Shown here: positions 6,405 through 12,914 of the stretch, piece after piece
Numbering within the stretch: the stretch's first letter is position 1
How the letters are laid out: each line of letters opens with the position of its first letter
Assembly (NCBI RefSeq): GCF_037152535.1
Contig: NZ_JBBCMA010000001.1
Coordinates: forward strand, 1,674,001-1,738,000
Length of the DNA stretch: 64,000 nt
Source of the DNA: Leclercia sp. AS011
GTDB lineage: Bacteria > Pseudomonadota > Gammaproteobacteria > Enterobacterales > Enterobacteriaceae
Direction: 5' to 3'
The notes under the pieces: model-generated
Told to the model about the DNA's origin: nothing
Database searches by the model: none
What the model saw: only the letters and a program-made list of their open reading frames with translations
Program-made: the position numbers and the translations under genes

Positions 6405-6843
6405 TTTTTCCTGTAGCATCTGAACCATACAACAAAACACTGTATATATAAACAGTGCAAATCCATTTAGCTTAGACATACAAGTGAAAAGCATGCATGC
6501 GCAACATCATTCATACGATTGATTTTAATGAATTTTCATTGATACTTCCCTGTAAAAAAATAACCATTATTTTTAACACTTGTGCGAGGCAGAGAGCTCC
6601 CGGGTAAATATCTGATAAGAACCCCCATCCTTCCCAAGCCATGAGCAGGTCTGCGTTTGAGGGTATATTGCGGTGATGACACTTCATATCAGATTGATAA
6701 TTCGTTGTCGTACAGCGGCTAATATCTGATCGATTTAATAGATCATTCTCCAGTGATCGATCGGGTGTAGTACGGGTAGGTGAGCCAACCAATTCGTACC
6801 GCCGCAAAAGCTAGCGTTTTTATGTAGGGGCTGAATTCAGGCG
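6405..6843. other. Stretch without a convincing gene; GATC cluster
   Basis: A 98-codon minus-strand ORF (6511-6807) is open but lacks a plausible ribosome binding site and protein-like composition, so I do not call it. The notable content is four GATC sites within 35 bp (6728, 6741, 6755, 6759). The base composition is mixed and AT-rich, suggesting degraded or recombined sequence. Confidence 0.4.
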
Positions 6844-6872
6844 AAAAAAAACCTCCCATGAAGGAGGTTTTT
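6844..6872. terminator. Bidirectional Rho-independent terminator
   Basis: AACCTCC (6850-6856) and GGAGGTT (6863-6869) form a stem with a 6-nt loop. An A-run lies on the left and a T-run on the right, so it can act on either strand. It sits at the stop codon of the minus-strand membrane-protein gene. Confidence 0.8.
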
Positions 6873-7101
6873 AGCTTCCGTGTAACGCACCTTGCCCAAC
6901 CAGCTTAACGATCACGATCATTAATCTGCTAAGAGCAACTATCACACTTACAAGTGCGCCTACAACTGTATCACTCATATCAACAGTGCCTAGCTCAAGG
7001 AAAACAAATGCAGCTAAGAACATGACGATACTTAAACAAAAGACACAGGTGACGGATAAGTAAATAATTTTGGGGATTAACCCCTTACAGTGTGTCGTCA
7101 T
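6871..7101 (-). CDS. Small two-span membrane protein, 76 aa
   Basis: Not recognised. Two hydrophobic segments are visible: IIYLSVTCVFCLSIVMFLAA, continuing to about residue 40, and VVGALVSVIVALSRLMIVIV. Start chosen at 7101, where GGGGA precedes ATG; a GTG at 7128 would add nine residues with poorer support. It is directly followed by a terminator, so it probably forms its own short transcript end. Could be an exclusion or lysis-related protein, but nothing proves it. Confidence 0.5.
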   Translation of the reverse strand: MTTHCKGLIPKIIYLSVTCVFCLSIVMFLAAFVFLELGTVDMSDTVVGALVSVIVALSRLMIVIVKLVGQGALHGS

Positions 7102-7367
7102 ATCGTCCCCAATATGACGCGCCTGCACCGTAGGGCGTTCAACTCCTACGGCTCAGATATTATGGCTTATTGATGGCGTGGAATCAACGTGAGAAAAAGT
7201 TATCTGGTAATGGTCTGATTTTATTGGGTTTATATGTCAATCACTGCAATGCTTTTTGTAAGGGCTCTCTACGATAAGGTGTCCTGTAAAGGTTTATTAT
7301 TAATCTCGCTTGTTAGGCACTCCTTGGATTACCATGTCGGTCAAATTACTAAGGGACTTGATGAACT
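7102..7367. other. Intergenic region between divergent membrane-protein genes
   Basis: A 266-bp AT-rich gap between a minus-strand and a plus-strand gene, so it should contain divergent promoters. A hairpin CCGTAGG...CCTACGG occurs at about 7128-7151. I see no clear -35/-10 pair and no ORF. Confidence 0.4.
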
Positions 7368-7805
7368 ATGAGCATCGTAATATTTAGCACCATTATTACT
7401 GGTGTTTCTGTCTTTGTGACAGGTCACATTTTGGTAAAGGGCGTATTGGATCCTTACCTTTCTTTTAAAGAGCATCTAGGGATGGTCTCAGCAATTCTTC
7501 TGCGTGAGCAAAGCAAGATCCTTAACATAAGTGCCAATAGAGATGTGATTAAGGAAATAAAACATGCTTCGGCCTTACTGCTTTCAAAATCTAACGCAGT
7601 ACCCCTTTACGGCACTTTCGCTAAATTACGTTTACTTCCTCAGCATGAAAATTTACTTAAAGCATCGCGTAATCTAAATCTTATAGCGAGCATTTTGGAA
7701 GAGGCGAGAAATACTACCCCCAAGACTTCCTATACCACCGTTAACGATTCTCTCAATGCTATAGGTGATGAGTTGGGGGTCATTGTTACCTACAAAGGTC
7801 GATAA
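7368..7805 (+). CDS. Single-span membrane protein of unknown function, 145 aa
   Basis: Not recognised. Residues about 3-28 form a hydrophobic anchor (IVIFSTIITGVSVFVTGHIL); the rest is a helical soluble domain with LLREQSKIL, HASALLLSKSN and LNLIASILEEARN. It is transcribed against the surrounding early operon and is more AT-rich than its neighbours, typical of an independently expressed cargo (moron) gene. A role in superinfection exclusion or host membrane modification is plausible but unproven. Confidence 0.6.
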   Translation: MSIVIFSTIITGVSVFVTGHILVKGVLDPYLSFKEHLGMVSAILLREQSKILNISANRDVIKEIKHASALLLSKSNAVPLYGTFAKLRLLPQHENLLKASRNLNLIASILEEARNTTPKTSYTTVNDSLNAIGDELGVIVTYKGR

Positions 7806-7813
7806 GCAAGCAT

Positions 7814-7969
7814 CTAGAAAGCAATCTTTTGCTGAGGTGATGATGCGAGCATGGCCTTATACACTGCATTACCAGTCCAGAGCTTGTTGATCGGCGTGTC
7901 GCTGCTCATCGCTTTCGCAAAATGATGACCGAAGACCACCAGCTCTTTGTTGCTCATTGAATCACTCAT
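7814..7969 (-). CDS. Hypothetical phage protein, 51 aa
   Basis: Not recognised. It reads MSDSMSNKELVVFGHHFAKA and ends SSPQQKIAF. I chose the start at 7969 because GGAG lies 8 nt upstream; the longer frame (to 8128) reads through the neighbouring gene. It overlaps the upstream HTH gene by 8 bp, as in other coupled phage genes. Confidence 0.55.
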   Translation of the reverse strand: MSDSMSNKELVVFGHHFAKAMSSDTPINKLWTGNAVYKAMLASSPQQKIAF

Positions 7970-8225
7970 GTAATACTCCTCGGTGCGTATAACGTTCCAT
8001 GTCAAAGTCGATAACAGTGCGCTGGTCGCGGAATACACCGCAGCGGCCGTGCCGGATAACACCGCCGCGCTGAACAGCGATCCGGAGATATTTCTGAGCA
8101 GTCGTTCTGTGCAGGTCGAACTTCGCAACGACGTCGGCGGTTGTGATCCGGCCGTTCTCGTTCACCAGGCCGATAATCTGCTGGATAATCAGCGTGCGCT
8201 CGCTGTGTGTTTTTGGTCTTGGCAT
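7962..8225 (-). CDS. Small helix-turn-helix DNA-binding protein, 87 aa
   Basis: The sequence shows a winged-helix-like segment, IIQQIIGLVNENGRITTADV with VAKFDLHRTTAQKYLRIAVQ, followed by a strand-turn-strand (GVIRHGRCGVFRDQ). This suggests a DeoR/MarR-like small regulator. Start at 8225 (MPRPKTH) is supported by GGAG 8 nt upstream, rather than 8261. It sits directly downstream of the PerC-type gene, so two regulators are adjacent in the early operon. Confidence 0.65.
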   Translation of the reverse strand: MPRPKTHSERTLIIQQIIGLVNENGRITTADVVAKFDLHRTTAQKYLRIAVQRGGVIRHGRCGVFRDQRTVIDFDMERYTHRGVLHE

Positions 8226-8229
8226 GGCG

Positions 8230-8646
8230 TTATCTCCGGGCCTGACGCAGGCACTTTTCACGGCACTGTGCGAAGCGGGCCACCTCGAGCGAACTGCAGG
8301 CGATCGCCATCATGTCGGTATAAACCGTTGCGGCCCGGCGCCAGAGCCCTTTGCTCTCCAGCTCTTTGGCCTTCGTTTCAGCGGCGAGGATTTTTACCGG
8401 ATCGCTTTTTTGCTCCATGCACGGCAATACCTCATCAGGGATATCTGCGCCCGGCGCCGCGGTGTAGCTGTACTGCGTACCGCTGTGGTTGCGGATAATG
8501 ACGCCTTCTTCCGTCAGCGCGCGAAGATGTTTGCAGGCGGTAGTGCTGGCCATATCCAGCGCTTCAGCAACATCCTTGATGTCGCAGTTCGGCTGGTAGC
8601 GAACAAAGATCGCCACCTGGTCTTTCAGGGTTAATAGTTTGGTCAT
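8230..8646 (-). CDS. PerC-family transcriptional regulator
   Basis: A 138-aa protein. The N-terminal half is a winged HTH (IKDVAEALDMASTTACKHLR). The C-terminal part, AKELESKGLWRRAATVYTDM with FAQCREKCLR, matches the PerC signature (A..LE..GLWRRAA...E.C). PerC proteins activate virulence or motility genes in enteric bacteria, and prophage-borne copies are common. The start codon is the ATG that ends junction-element copy 4 (8644-8662). Confidence 0.78.
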   Translation of the reverse strand: MTKLLTLKDQVAIFVRYQPNCDIKDVAEALDMASTTACKHLRALTEEGVIIRNHSGTQYSYTAAPGADIPDEVLPCMEQKSDPVKILAAETKAKELESKGLWRRAATVYTDMMAIACSSLEVARFAQCREKCLRQARR

Positions 8647-8662
8647 TGGTCATCACTCGATT
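8644..8662 (-). repeat. Junction element copy 4
   Basis: On the minus strand it reads AATCGAGTGATGACCAATG, a two-base variant of the 19-bp element. It begins at the TGA stop of the P-like gene, and its terminal ATG is the start codon of the PerC-type gene. Confidence 0.7.
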
Positions 8663-9333
8663 CAGTTAGTTAAACCTGCCGCCTTACGGCGTTTGTACTC
8701 ATCCATCAGCAGCTGCGCCGGAGTTGGCCCTGCCGGGTGCTGCGGTGCTGCAAGCTGGCGGCGAATCGGTGGTACCGAAAGGCCGTTACTGACGTGCTTG
8801 CTCCATTTTGTTAACAGCTTCTCTGCCAGTTTTTTAAGTTCCCCCTCTGTCATCTGGCGCTCCACGCCCGTTCTGCGCATCTCAACGCAGATGTGATACA
8901 GGACTGGTTGCGACCATGGGTATTTATCGCTGCCTGAGTACCGATAGGACTCGTTACGCCAGCGGCGGTATTCCGACATCACACATTCCGAAGTCAGGTT
9001 GAAGTGGTTAGCGCCGCTCTCTGAAACGAGCGATACAAACTCAGCAAGATCTGGCGGCCATGTGTTTCCTGCTGCGCAGCGCTCCATGCACTGCTGGCAG
9101 ACCAGCTTGATTTGCTTTTCAGTCATCGAACCTATCTGGGCGATCCAGAGCGCCGACGGCTCCGCCCCATTCTTCTGCGTCCACCGGTTCGAGAATATTT
9201 CCCCCATGACCTGCCACAGGCGCCATGCCGTTTCCGTTGACATCAAGTCCATGGCGGCGTCTCCACTCAGCGTGGGCTGACTGAATCTGCTGAACAGCCC
9301 TGGATGCTGTAGGCTCTCCCCGAACTCCTTCAT
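8662..9333 (-). CDS. Replication protein P-like helicase loader
   Basis: A 223-aa protein in the position of lambda P, after the O-like gene. It contains IGSMTEKQIKLVCQQCMERC then NTWPPDLAEFVSL and YPWSQPVLYHICVEMRRTG, patterns of phage P proteins that recruit host DnaB helicase to the origin. GGAGG lies 9 nt before ATG at 9333, so the start is well supported even though it overlaps the O-like gene by 215 bp in another frame. Confidence 0.78.
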   Translation of the reverse strand: MKEFGESLQHPGLFSRFSQPTLSGDAAMDLMSTETAWRLWQVMGEIFSNRWTQKNGAEPSALWIAQIGSMTEKQIKLVCQQCMERCAAGNTWPPDLAEFVSLVSESGANHFNLTSECVMSEYRRWRNESYRYSGSDKYPWSQPVLYHICVEMRRTGVERQMTEGELKKLAEKLLTKWSKHVSNGLSVPPIRRQLAAPQHPAGPTPAQLLMDEYKRRKAAGLTN

Positions 9334-10072
9334 TGTCCTTACCTCCGGTTTCCGGTTGTTTTTTGGATCTCACCAGCACAACGTGCCGTGCGAGTTTTTG
9401 CTCCCACTGAACCTGGGTGAACACCTTCCCCTCTGACTCCCAGTACGATGCGAACTCAGCGAGCTCAGTGGCCAGGTAATCAGGCTCAGGCAAAGCTATT
9501 CCCCACATCGCCGCGCGCTGGCGAAAATCTCTGGATGGCAGCCACGCGCTGGTCATGGTGAATTTACCGATCGGCTCATCCAGACCCTCAAGGTATCGGG
9601 CTGCAGTTGGCTCAACCGGGGGTTGTCCCTCTTCCGATTTTTCTTCCACGCCCTCGTTAAGAGAGGGGTTTAGATCTTCTCTTCTCTTCTCTTCTCTGGT
9701 CCGCTTTTTGTCTGCATCTGATGCGGACATCTTGCGGACATTTCGTTTTCTGTCTGCCTCCTGCGCACGCCGCTTCGCGGACTGCCCGTTATGCTCAGAA
9801 AATCTTGGCATACAGAGACTTACATCATTCGATTCAAGCCAGCCGACAGTTATAAGAGCCTGCGCGAAACCTTCAAATCCGATCATGTCGTTAAGAGTTT
9901 TTGGGGAGTACCCTTCTAGCTCTCCATCTACTGAGTGGGCATCAAACAGACACCATGTCGCATGCAGTGCGCCGACAACGCGCAATCTGTCCGCATCCAA
10001 AGCGGACGCAATGCGGACGACTTTGGGGTGTGTGTGCAAATCAGCACGCATCTTGATCCAGTCTCCAGCCAT
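9119..10072 (-). CDS. Replication protein O-like initiator
   Basis: A 317-aa protein. The N-terminus (MAGDWIKMRADLHTHPKVVR) and the winged-helix region (LEGYSPKTLNDMIGFEGFAQ) are typical of phage replisome-organiser / DnaT-like proteins that bind the origin. A charged linker (residues about 110-155, KRRAQEADRKR...KRTREEKRRE) separates it from a C-terminal domain with WLPSRDFRQRAAMWGIALPE. GGAG is 7 nt before ATG. An 11-codon ORF from junction element copy 3 ends on its start codon (TAATG). Confidence 0.78.
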   Translation of the reverse strand: MAGDWIKMRADLHTHPKVVRIASALDADRLRVVGALHATWCLFDAHSVDGELEGYSPKTLNDMIGFEGFAQALITVGWLESNDVSLCMPRFSEHNGQSAKRRAQEADRKRNVRKMSASDADKKRTREEKRREDLNPSLNEGVEEKSEEGQPPVEPTAARYLEGLDEPIGKFTMTSAWLPSRDFRQRAAMWGIALPEPDYLATELAEFASYWESEGKVFTQVQWEQKLARHVVLVRSKKQPETGGKDNEGVRGEPTASRAVQQIQSAHAEWRRRHGLDVNGNGMAPVAGHGGNILEPVDAEEWGGAVGALDRPDRFDD

Positions 10073-10104
10073 TACCGCTCTCCTGCCGTGGATGATTTAT
10101 TGAT

Positions 10105-10123
10105 CATTGGTCAAAACTCGATT
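10105..10123 (-). repeat. Junction element copy 3
   Basis: On the minus strand it reads AATCGAGTTTTGACCAATG, identical to copies 1 and 2. It overlaps the TAA stop of the cII-position gene. Its ATG opens an 11-codon ORF (MINKSSTAGER) whose stop overlaps the O-like start. A 5-bp ATGAT/ATCAT stem follows. Confidence 0.8.
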
Positions 10124-10676
10124 ACGTAAATAGCGGAGCCAGAGCCTGCAGGTGAGCAATCACCACGCCGGCCAGCTCTCCCGGTAGCAGTGCTGCATTG
10201 GCAAGAAGGTTTTCAAAACCCTCCTTCGCTTGCTTCTTGCTCGGCAGGCCTAGCAACTTTGCCTGGTGGTGCTCTCCGGTCTCTTTTATTGCCTCGGCCA
10301 CCAGCTCCATGTCGGTTTTACCCTGACGGAGGCCATGTTTTCTGGCGATCTCAATCGGCATTGCCATGCTGATCGCGTCCGCGAGTTGCATGACATAAGC
10401 CGTGTACTTGCTGGAATTGGTTTCGTTTTTCAGGTAGCGATAAAGGTTCTGTTTATTCACAGTGATCCCACGTCCGCCCTCTTTTGCCCACTGCTCGGCC
10501 ACCAGCTGCGTAACAACGTCCTGCGCCTGGCCGGGTAGAGTAAGCTCCCATTCACGAACGGCTGTCAGGATCGCCTGGCGCCGTAGGTTGTCTCTGCGGC
10601 GTGGTTCATACTGATTTTTTGTTTTCAGCGGAGCGATAGCCTTTTGGTTATCATGCTCATAAGTGATTGCGTGCAT
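10122..10676 (-). CDS. Early regulator in the cII position (YdaT-like)
   Basis: A 184-aa protein. It contains QAILTAVREWELTLPGQAQD, QLVAEQWAKEGGRG, NKQNLYRYLKN and a long helical C-terminus ending in ALLPGELAGVVIAHLQ. The pattern resembles the YdaT-toxin / phage regulatory family found between cro and O in Rac-like and Enterobacter prophages. By position it replaces lambda cII. Whether it acts as a transcription factor or a growth-inhibiting toxin is open. AAGGAG lies 6 nt before ATG. Confidence 0.6.
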   Translation of the reverse strand: MHAITYEHDNQKAIAPLKTKNQYEPRRRDNLRRQAILTAVREWELTLPGQAQDVVTQLVAEQWAKEGGRGITVNKQNLYRYLKNETNSSKYTAYVMQLADAISMAMPIEIARKHGLRQGKTDMELVAEAIKETGEHHQAKLLGLPSKKQAKEGFENLLANAALLPGELAGVVIAHLQALAPLFT

Positions 10677-10685
10677 TTGAACTCC

Positions 10686-10898
10686 TTAACCATTTGTTTG
10701 TGGCGGGAAAACCTCATCTAAAGAACAGCGCGCCCCCAGAGCATTCAGCGCGCCTACGATACGGCGGGAGTCTTCCAGACTTGGCGTTCTCAGATTCGAT
10801 TCGTAGTTCGCCAAACGTGGTTGGTTCCAACCAATCTGTTGTGCAAGCGCCAGCTGGGAAATGTTTGCTTTTTTGCGATAGTGAGAAATTAGGTTCAT
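10686..10898 (-). CDS. Cro-type repressor, 70 aa
   Basis: A small XRE-type HTH protein: ISQLALAQQIGWNQPRLANY, then ESNLRTPSLEDSRRIVGALN. Start chosen at 10898 (MNLISHYRKKA) with GGAG 7 nt upstream; the longer frame to 11075 runs through the operator region and the cI gene. It is first in the right-type operon and divergent from the CI-type gene. By analogy with lambda it would shut off the repressor promoter and favour lytic growth. Confidence 0.82.
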   Translation of the reverse strand: MNLISHYRKKANISQLALAQQIGWNQPRLANYESNLRTPSLEDSRRIVGALNALGARCSLDEVFPPQTNG

Positions 10899-11000
10899 CC
10901 GACTCTCCTGTAAGATGTGAACATTATTCACATATCGTGAATTACATGTCAACATAATCGTGAATCGATAAAGATTCACTATGCGTGATAAAATCGAATC
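10899..11000. promoter_or_regulatory. Divergent operator region of the lysogeny switch
   Basis: Two dyads with the same half-site are visible: GTGAA-N5-TTCAC (10917-10931) and GTGAATC-N6-GATTCAC (10960-10979). A further single half-site GTGAATT is near 10938. They lie between the starts of the Cro-type (minus) and CI-type (plus) genes, where lambda has OR. The region is AT-rich and should hold both promoters, but I cannot place exact -10/-35 boxes. Confidence 0.7.
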
Positions 11001-11408
11001 ATGAAGACAATTGCAGAACAGATCGGCGAGCGTATTAGAACGCTGCGCATTCAAAAGGGATTGAGCCAGGCCCAAGCTGCAAAGTTATGCGGTTGGTCAG
11101 CTGCGTCTCGTCTCGCCAATTACGAATCCGGGTTGAGAAACGTTGGCGCTGACGATGCAATGGTTTTAGCCAGAATATTAGGCACTTCACCAGGCGAACT
11201 GCTATTCGGTGAGCGCGGTGATGAAGATAAATGGCTTACAGAAAAACAAAGAGTAATGCTCAATTTGTTCAAACAATTACCTGAAACTGAGCAAGATAAA
11301 ATGATTGATATCTTCCAGGTCAGGCTAAAAGAAATTGATGAATACGTTGAGAAGTACCTTCGCGGACGATTCAAGCCGATGGATGACCAGTCTGATACAA
11401 ATAGCTAA
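11001..11408 (+). CDS. Short CI-type prophage repressor
   Basis: A 135-aa protein with an N-terminal XRE HTH (RIRTLRIQKGLSQAQAAKLC then GWSAASRLANYESGLR) and a helical C-terminus (QRVMLNLFKQLPETEQDKMI...RLKEIDEYVEKYL). It has no S24/LexA-type peptidase domain (no Ala-Gly cleavage site, no Ser-Lys dyad region), being about 100 residues shorter than lambda CI. RecA-stimulated self-cleavage is therefore unlikely. It is expected to bind the flanking GTGAA/TTCAC dyads. Confidence 0.82.
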   Translation: MKTIAEQIGERIRTLRIQKGLSQAQAAKLCGWSAASRLANYESGLRNVGADDAMVLARILGTSPGELLFGERGDEDKWLTEKQRVMLNLFKQLPETEQDKMIDIFQVRLKEIDEYVEKYLRGRFKPMDDQSDTNS

Positions 11409-11426
11409 CTAACTCATACCATCCAT

Positions 11427-11452
11427 AACCAGCCATCCGGCTGGTTTTTTTT
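11427..11452 (+). terminator. Terminator after the CI-type gene
   Basis: AACCAGCC, loop ATCC, GGCTGGTT then eight Ts: a strong Rho-independent terminator 18 bp after the repressor stop codon. Confidence 0.9.
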
Positions 11453-11795
11453 CGTCCTTACATCCAAATCATCACGTTATGTGAAAAATAAAATTCACTT
11501 TTTGTATTGACGAGATATTCACGCCGTGTGAAACTTCGAGCACACCAAGCAGCAAGTAGGTCATCTAGGCAGGACGCCCACGTAGTAGCTGCCGGCGGCA
11601 TATGAAACACCGGATGAGATGACCAGAGAATGTGCTTTGCGGTGAACCAGCTATTTGCTGAGTTTATCGAGTTTTTCAGGCGGAGAAGCGACTGACCACC
11701 GCAGCTGGGGCGCCAGCAAAGCACATACAAACAATGCGCAGCAGATAGTACCGTTCCGCTTGCCAGCGTTACAGGCTGATATAGGAGTAAAAATT
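11453..11795 (+). promoter_or_regulatory. Left early promoter/operator and leader region
   Basis: Two dyads using the same half-sites as the switch lie at the start: GTGAA-N8-TTCAC (11481-11498) and TTCAC-N5-GTGAA (11518-11532). This is where lambda has OL/PL. Between them is TTGTATTGACG, which could supply a -35. Downstream, ATGTGCTTTGC (11630-11640) and GCAAAGCACAT (11716-11726) are exact complements spanning a 75-nt loop. The first arm contains the start of a 21-codon ORF (MCFAVNQLFAEFIEFFRRRS then D). No N-type antiterminator gene is recognisable here. Confidence 0.55.
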
Positions 11796-11921
11796 GTGGA
11801 TTACATGGACATCAGAAAGAGTGAGCTTTATGCACATTGCAAAGGCTCACTCTGGAGAAATGGGTCTGGCTGGAAAGCATATAACCCTATTTCCATTCGT
11901 CTTCTGCGAGCTTCTGGTTAA
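11796..11921 (+). CDS. Small early protein, 41 aa
   Basis: Not recognised. It begins MDYMDIRKSELYAHCKGSLW from a GTG start with GGAG 8 nt upstream. The frame also extends upstream to 11655, but without a start signal. It is the first candidate gene of the left-type operon. Its end overlaps a minus-strand ORF. Confidence 0.45.
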   Translation: MDYMDIRKSELYAHCKGSLWRNGSGWKAYNPISIRLLRASG

Positions 11922-12078
11922 GAAAGACTTCGAATTTTACATAGAGTTTTTCAATCTCTTCAACAGGATCGTGTTGGTCTGAAAGATTTCGGCCGGATGA
12001 GATTTGAGCAGAACGGTAGGAGTTATATGTATCAACCGCTAGGCGAGTTAAATACAAGACCTTCTCTTCTTTTTCCAC
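11887..12078 (-). CDS. Possible small minus-strand protein, 63 aa
   Basis: Not recognised, but protein-like: MEKEEKVLYLTRLAVDTYNS, then an EEIEKLYVKFEVFLNQKL helix. It starts with GTG preceded by GAGGG 9 nt upstream. It runs against the left-type operon and overlaps the 41-aa ORF by 35 bp, so at least one of the two may not be translated. Confidence 0.45.
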   Translation of the reverse strand: MEKEEKVLYLTRLAVDTYNSYRSAQISSGRNLSDQHDPVEEIEKLYVKFEVFLNQKLAEDEWK

Positions 12079-12169
12079 AGTTAATTCCCTCGTTACAGTA
12101 TGGGAATTACCACAATAGCACTGAAGTTAGGGCCGCGATACGACAGGCAAAATTAAACAGGAGATAACC

Positions 12170-12292
12170 ATGATCGACTACGCACGTAATCCCGTTAAAC
12201 AGCAGGCTATTCGCCTCAACATTGTTGAAGTCCTGATCCGCAAGTTCTGCTACTTCATGGCGCAAAAAGGCAATCCAGAGCTCAACGCATGA
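12170..12292 (+). CDS. Small early phage protein, 40 aa
   Basis: A short ORF reading MIDYARNPVKQQAIRLNIVE then VLIRKFCYFMAQKGNPELNA. AGGAG lies 7 nt before ATG and the TGA stop overlaps the next ATG, so coupled translation is likely. It is basic and mostly helical. Its position (early left operon, before a DUF1482 gene) is where lambdoid phages keep host-takeover peptides; function unknown. Confidence 0.6.
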   Translation: MIDYARNPVKQQAIRLNIVEVLIRKFCYFMAQKGNPELNA

Positions 12293-12471
12293 ACTCGCTT
12301 TTCGCCTTAATCGTTAACGTCTGCGCCCTCACCGGGGAATGCTCAGACATCATGCTCGGGGTTTATAAGACCGAGGCGGTTTGTGAAGCAGCTGCCGCAG
12401 AGCAGCACGTTAAAGGACAGTGTTACCCGTACAAACCGGCTGACGACCAACAGCCAGCGTTACATTTTTAA
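12289..12471 (+). CDS. DUF1482-family protein, 60 aa
   Basis: A small protein with a hydrophobic N-terminus (MNSLFALIVNVCALTGECSD) and Cys residues spaced as in DUF1482 proteins of enteric prophages (C..TGEC...C....C). The pattern suggests a secreted or membrane-anchored disulfide protein, but the family has no established function. The start overlaps the preceding stop (ATGA), and the TAA stop overlaps junction element copy 1. Confidence 0.7.
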   Translation: MNSLFALIVNVCALTGECSDIMLGVYKTEAVCEAAAAEQHVKGQCYPYKPADDQQPALHF

Positions 12472-12515
12472 TCGAGTTTTGACCAATGGCCTGACTGGCC
12501 CTGAAGGGATCCATT
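12470..12515 (+). repeat. Junction element copy 1 with hairpin
   Basis: AATCGAGTTTTGACCAATG occupies 12470-12488. AATGG (12485-12489) can pair with CCATT (12511-12515), with an inner CCC-TGAA-GGG stem. The start codon of the Rrf2-type gene follows at once. The element begins within the TAA stop of the DUF1482 gene. Confidence 0.8.
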
Positions 12516-12857
12516 ATGGAATTTGGAATGAAACGAGTGATGGCATCTGTACAGGCTGTTGCGGTTCTGGAAAGAATCTACTGCGGCAAGCCAGTACCCC
12601 TCGCCACACTGAGTAAAGAATCGAAGCTCTCAGTTTCCTACCTGGAGCAAATTTTTAAGCGGCTGCGCAGCGGCAAGCTGGTCACCTCACACAGAGGACC
12701 GGGCGGCGGATATAGCCTTCGTGAAGGTGATATCTCAGTTTCAGCAGTCATCCGCGCAGTCAGCAAGATCCCGTCGAATACCACGTTCGACCCGGTTCTT
12801 GTTGCACTTGACGGAGTGCTTATCTCTCAGCTGGCGAACAAGCCCAGCGCCCAATAA
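12516..12857 (+). CDS. Rrf2-family regulator without Fe-S cysteines
   Basis: A 113-aa protein resembling IscR-class Rrf2 regulators. The HTH is visible (PLATLSKESKLSVSYLEQIF then KRLRSGKLV), followed by the wing HRGPGGGYSL, the family signature. IscR and its relatives bind a [2Fe-2S] cluster through three cysteines after the wing; here that segment has none (the only Cys is residue 23 or so, before the HTH). It is probably cluster-independent. It lies between the DUF1482 and RecE-like genes in the left-type operon. Confidence 0.8.
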   Translation: MEFGMKRVMASVQAVAVLERIYCGKPVPLATLSKESKLSVSYLEQIFKRLRSGKLVTSHRGPGGGYSLREGDISVSAVIRAVSKIPSNTTFDPVLVALDGVLISQLANKPSAQ

Positions 12858-12862
12858 GCACA

Positions 12863-12885
12863 AAACCCGCGCAAGGCGGGTTTAG
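12863..12885 (+). terminator. Hairpin after the Rrf2-type gene
   Basis: AAACCCGC (12863-12870) and GCGGGTTT (12876-12883) form a stem with a 5-nt loop, 6 bp after the stop codon. The T-run is short, so this may be partial or subject to antitermination by the early operon. Confidence 0.75.
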
Positions 12886-12914
12886 TACCCGGTCAGCCGA
12901 CCAAAGCTTTCCGG

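Noticed and set aside
6511..6807. A 98-codon minus-strand ORF in the prophage
   Set aside because: No usable ribosome binding site and a translation that looks random; kept only as an open stretch.
12485..12515. A lambda boxB-type nut hairpin in junction element copy 1 (GCCCTGAAGGG)
   Set aside because: The resemblance to boxB is limited to a short stem, there is no boxA next to it, and other copies of the element lack it.
12383..12616. A 77-codon ORF overlapping the DUF1482 and Rrf2-type genes
   Set aside because: It overlaps two better-supported genes in another frame and has no start signal.
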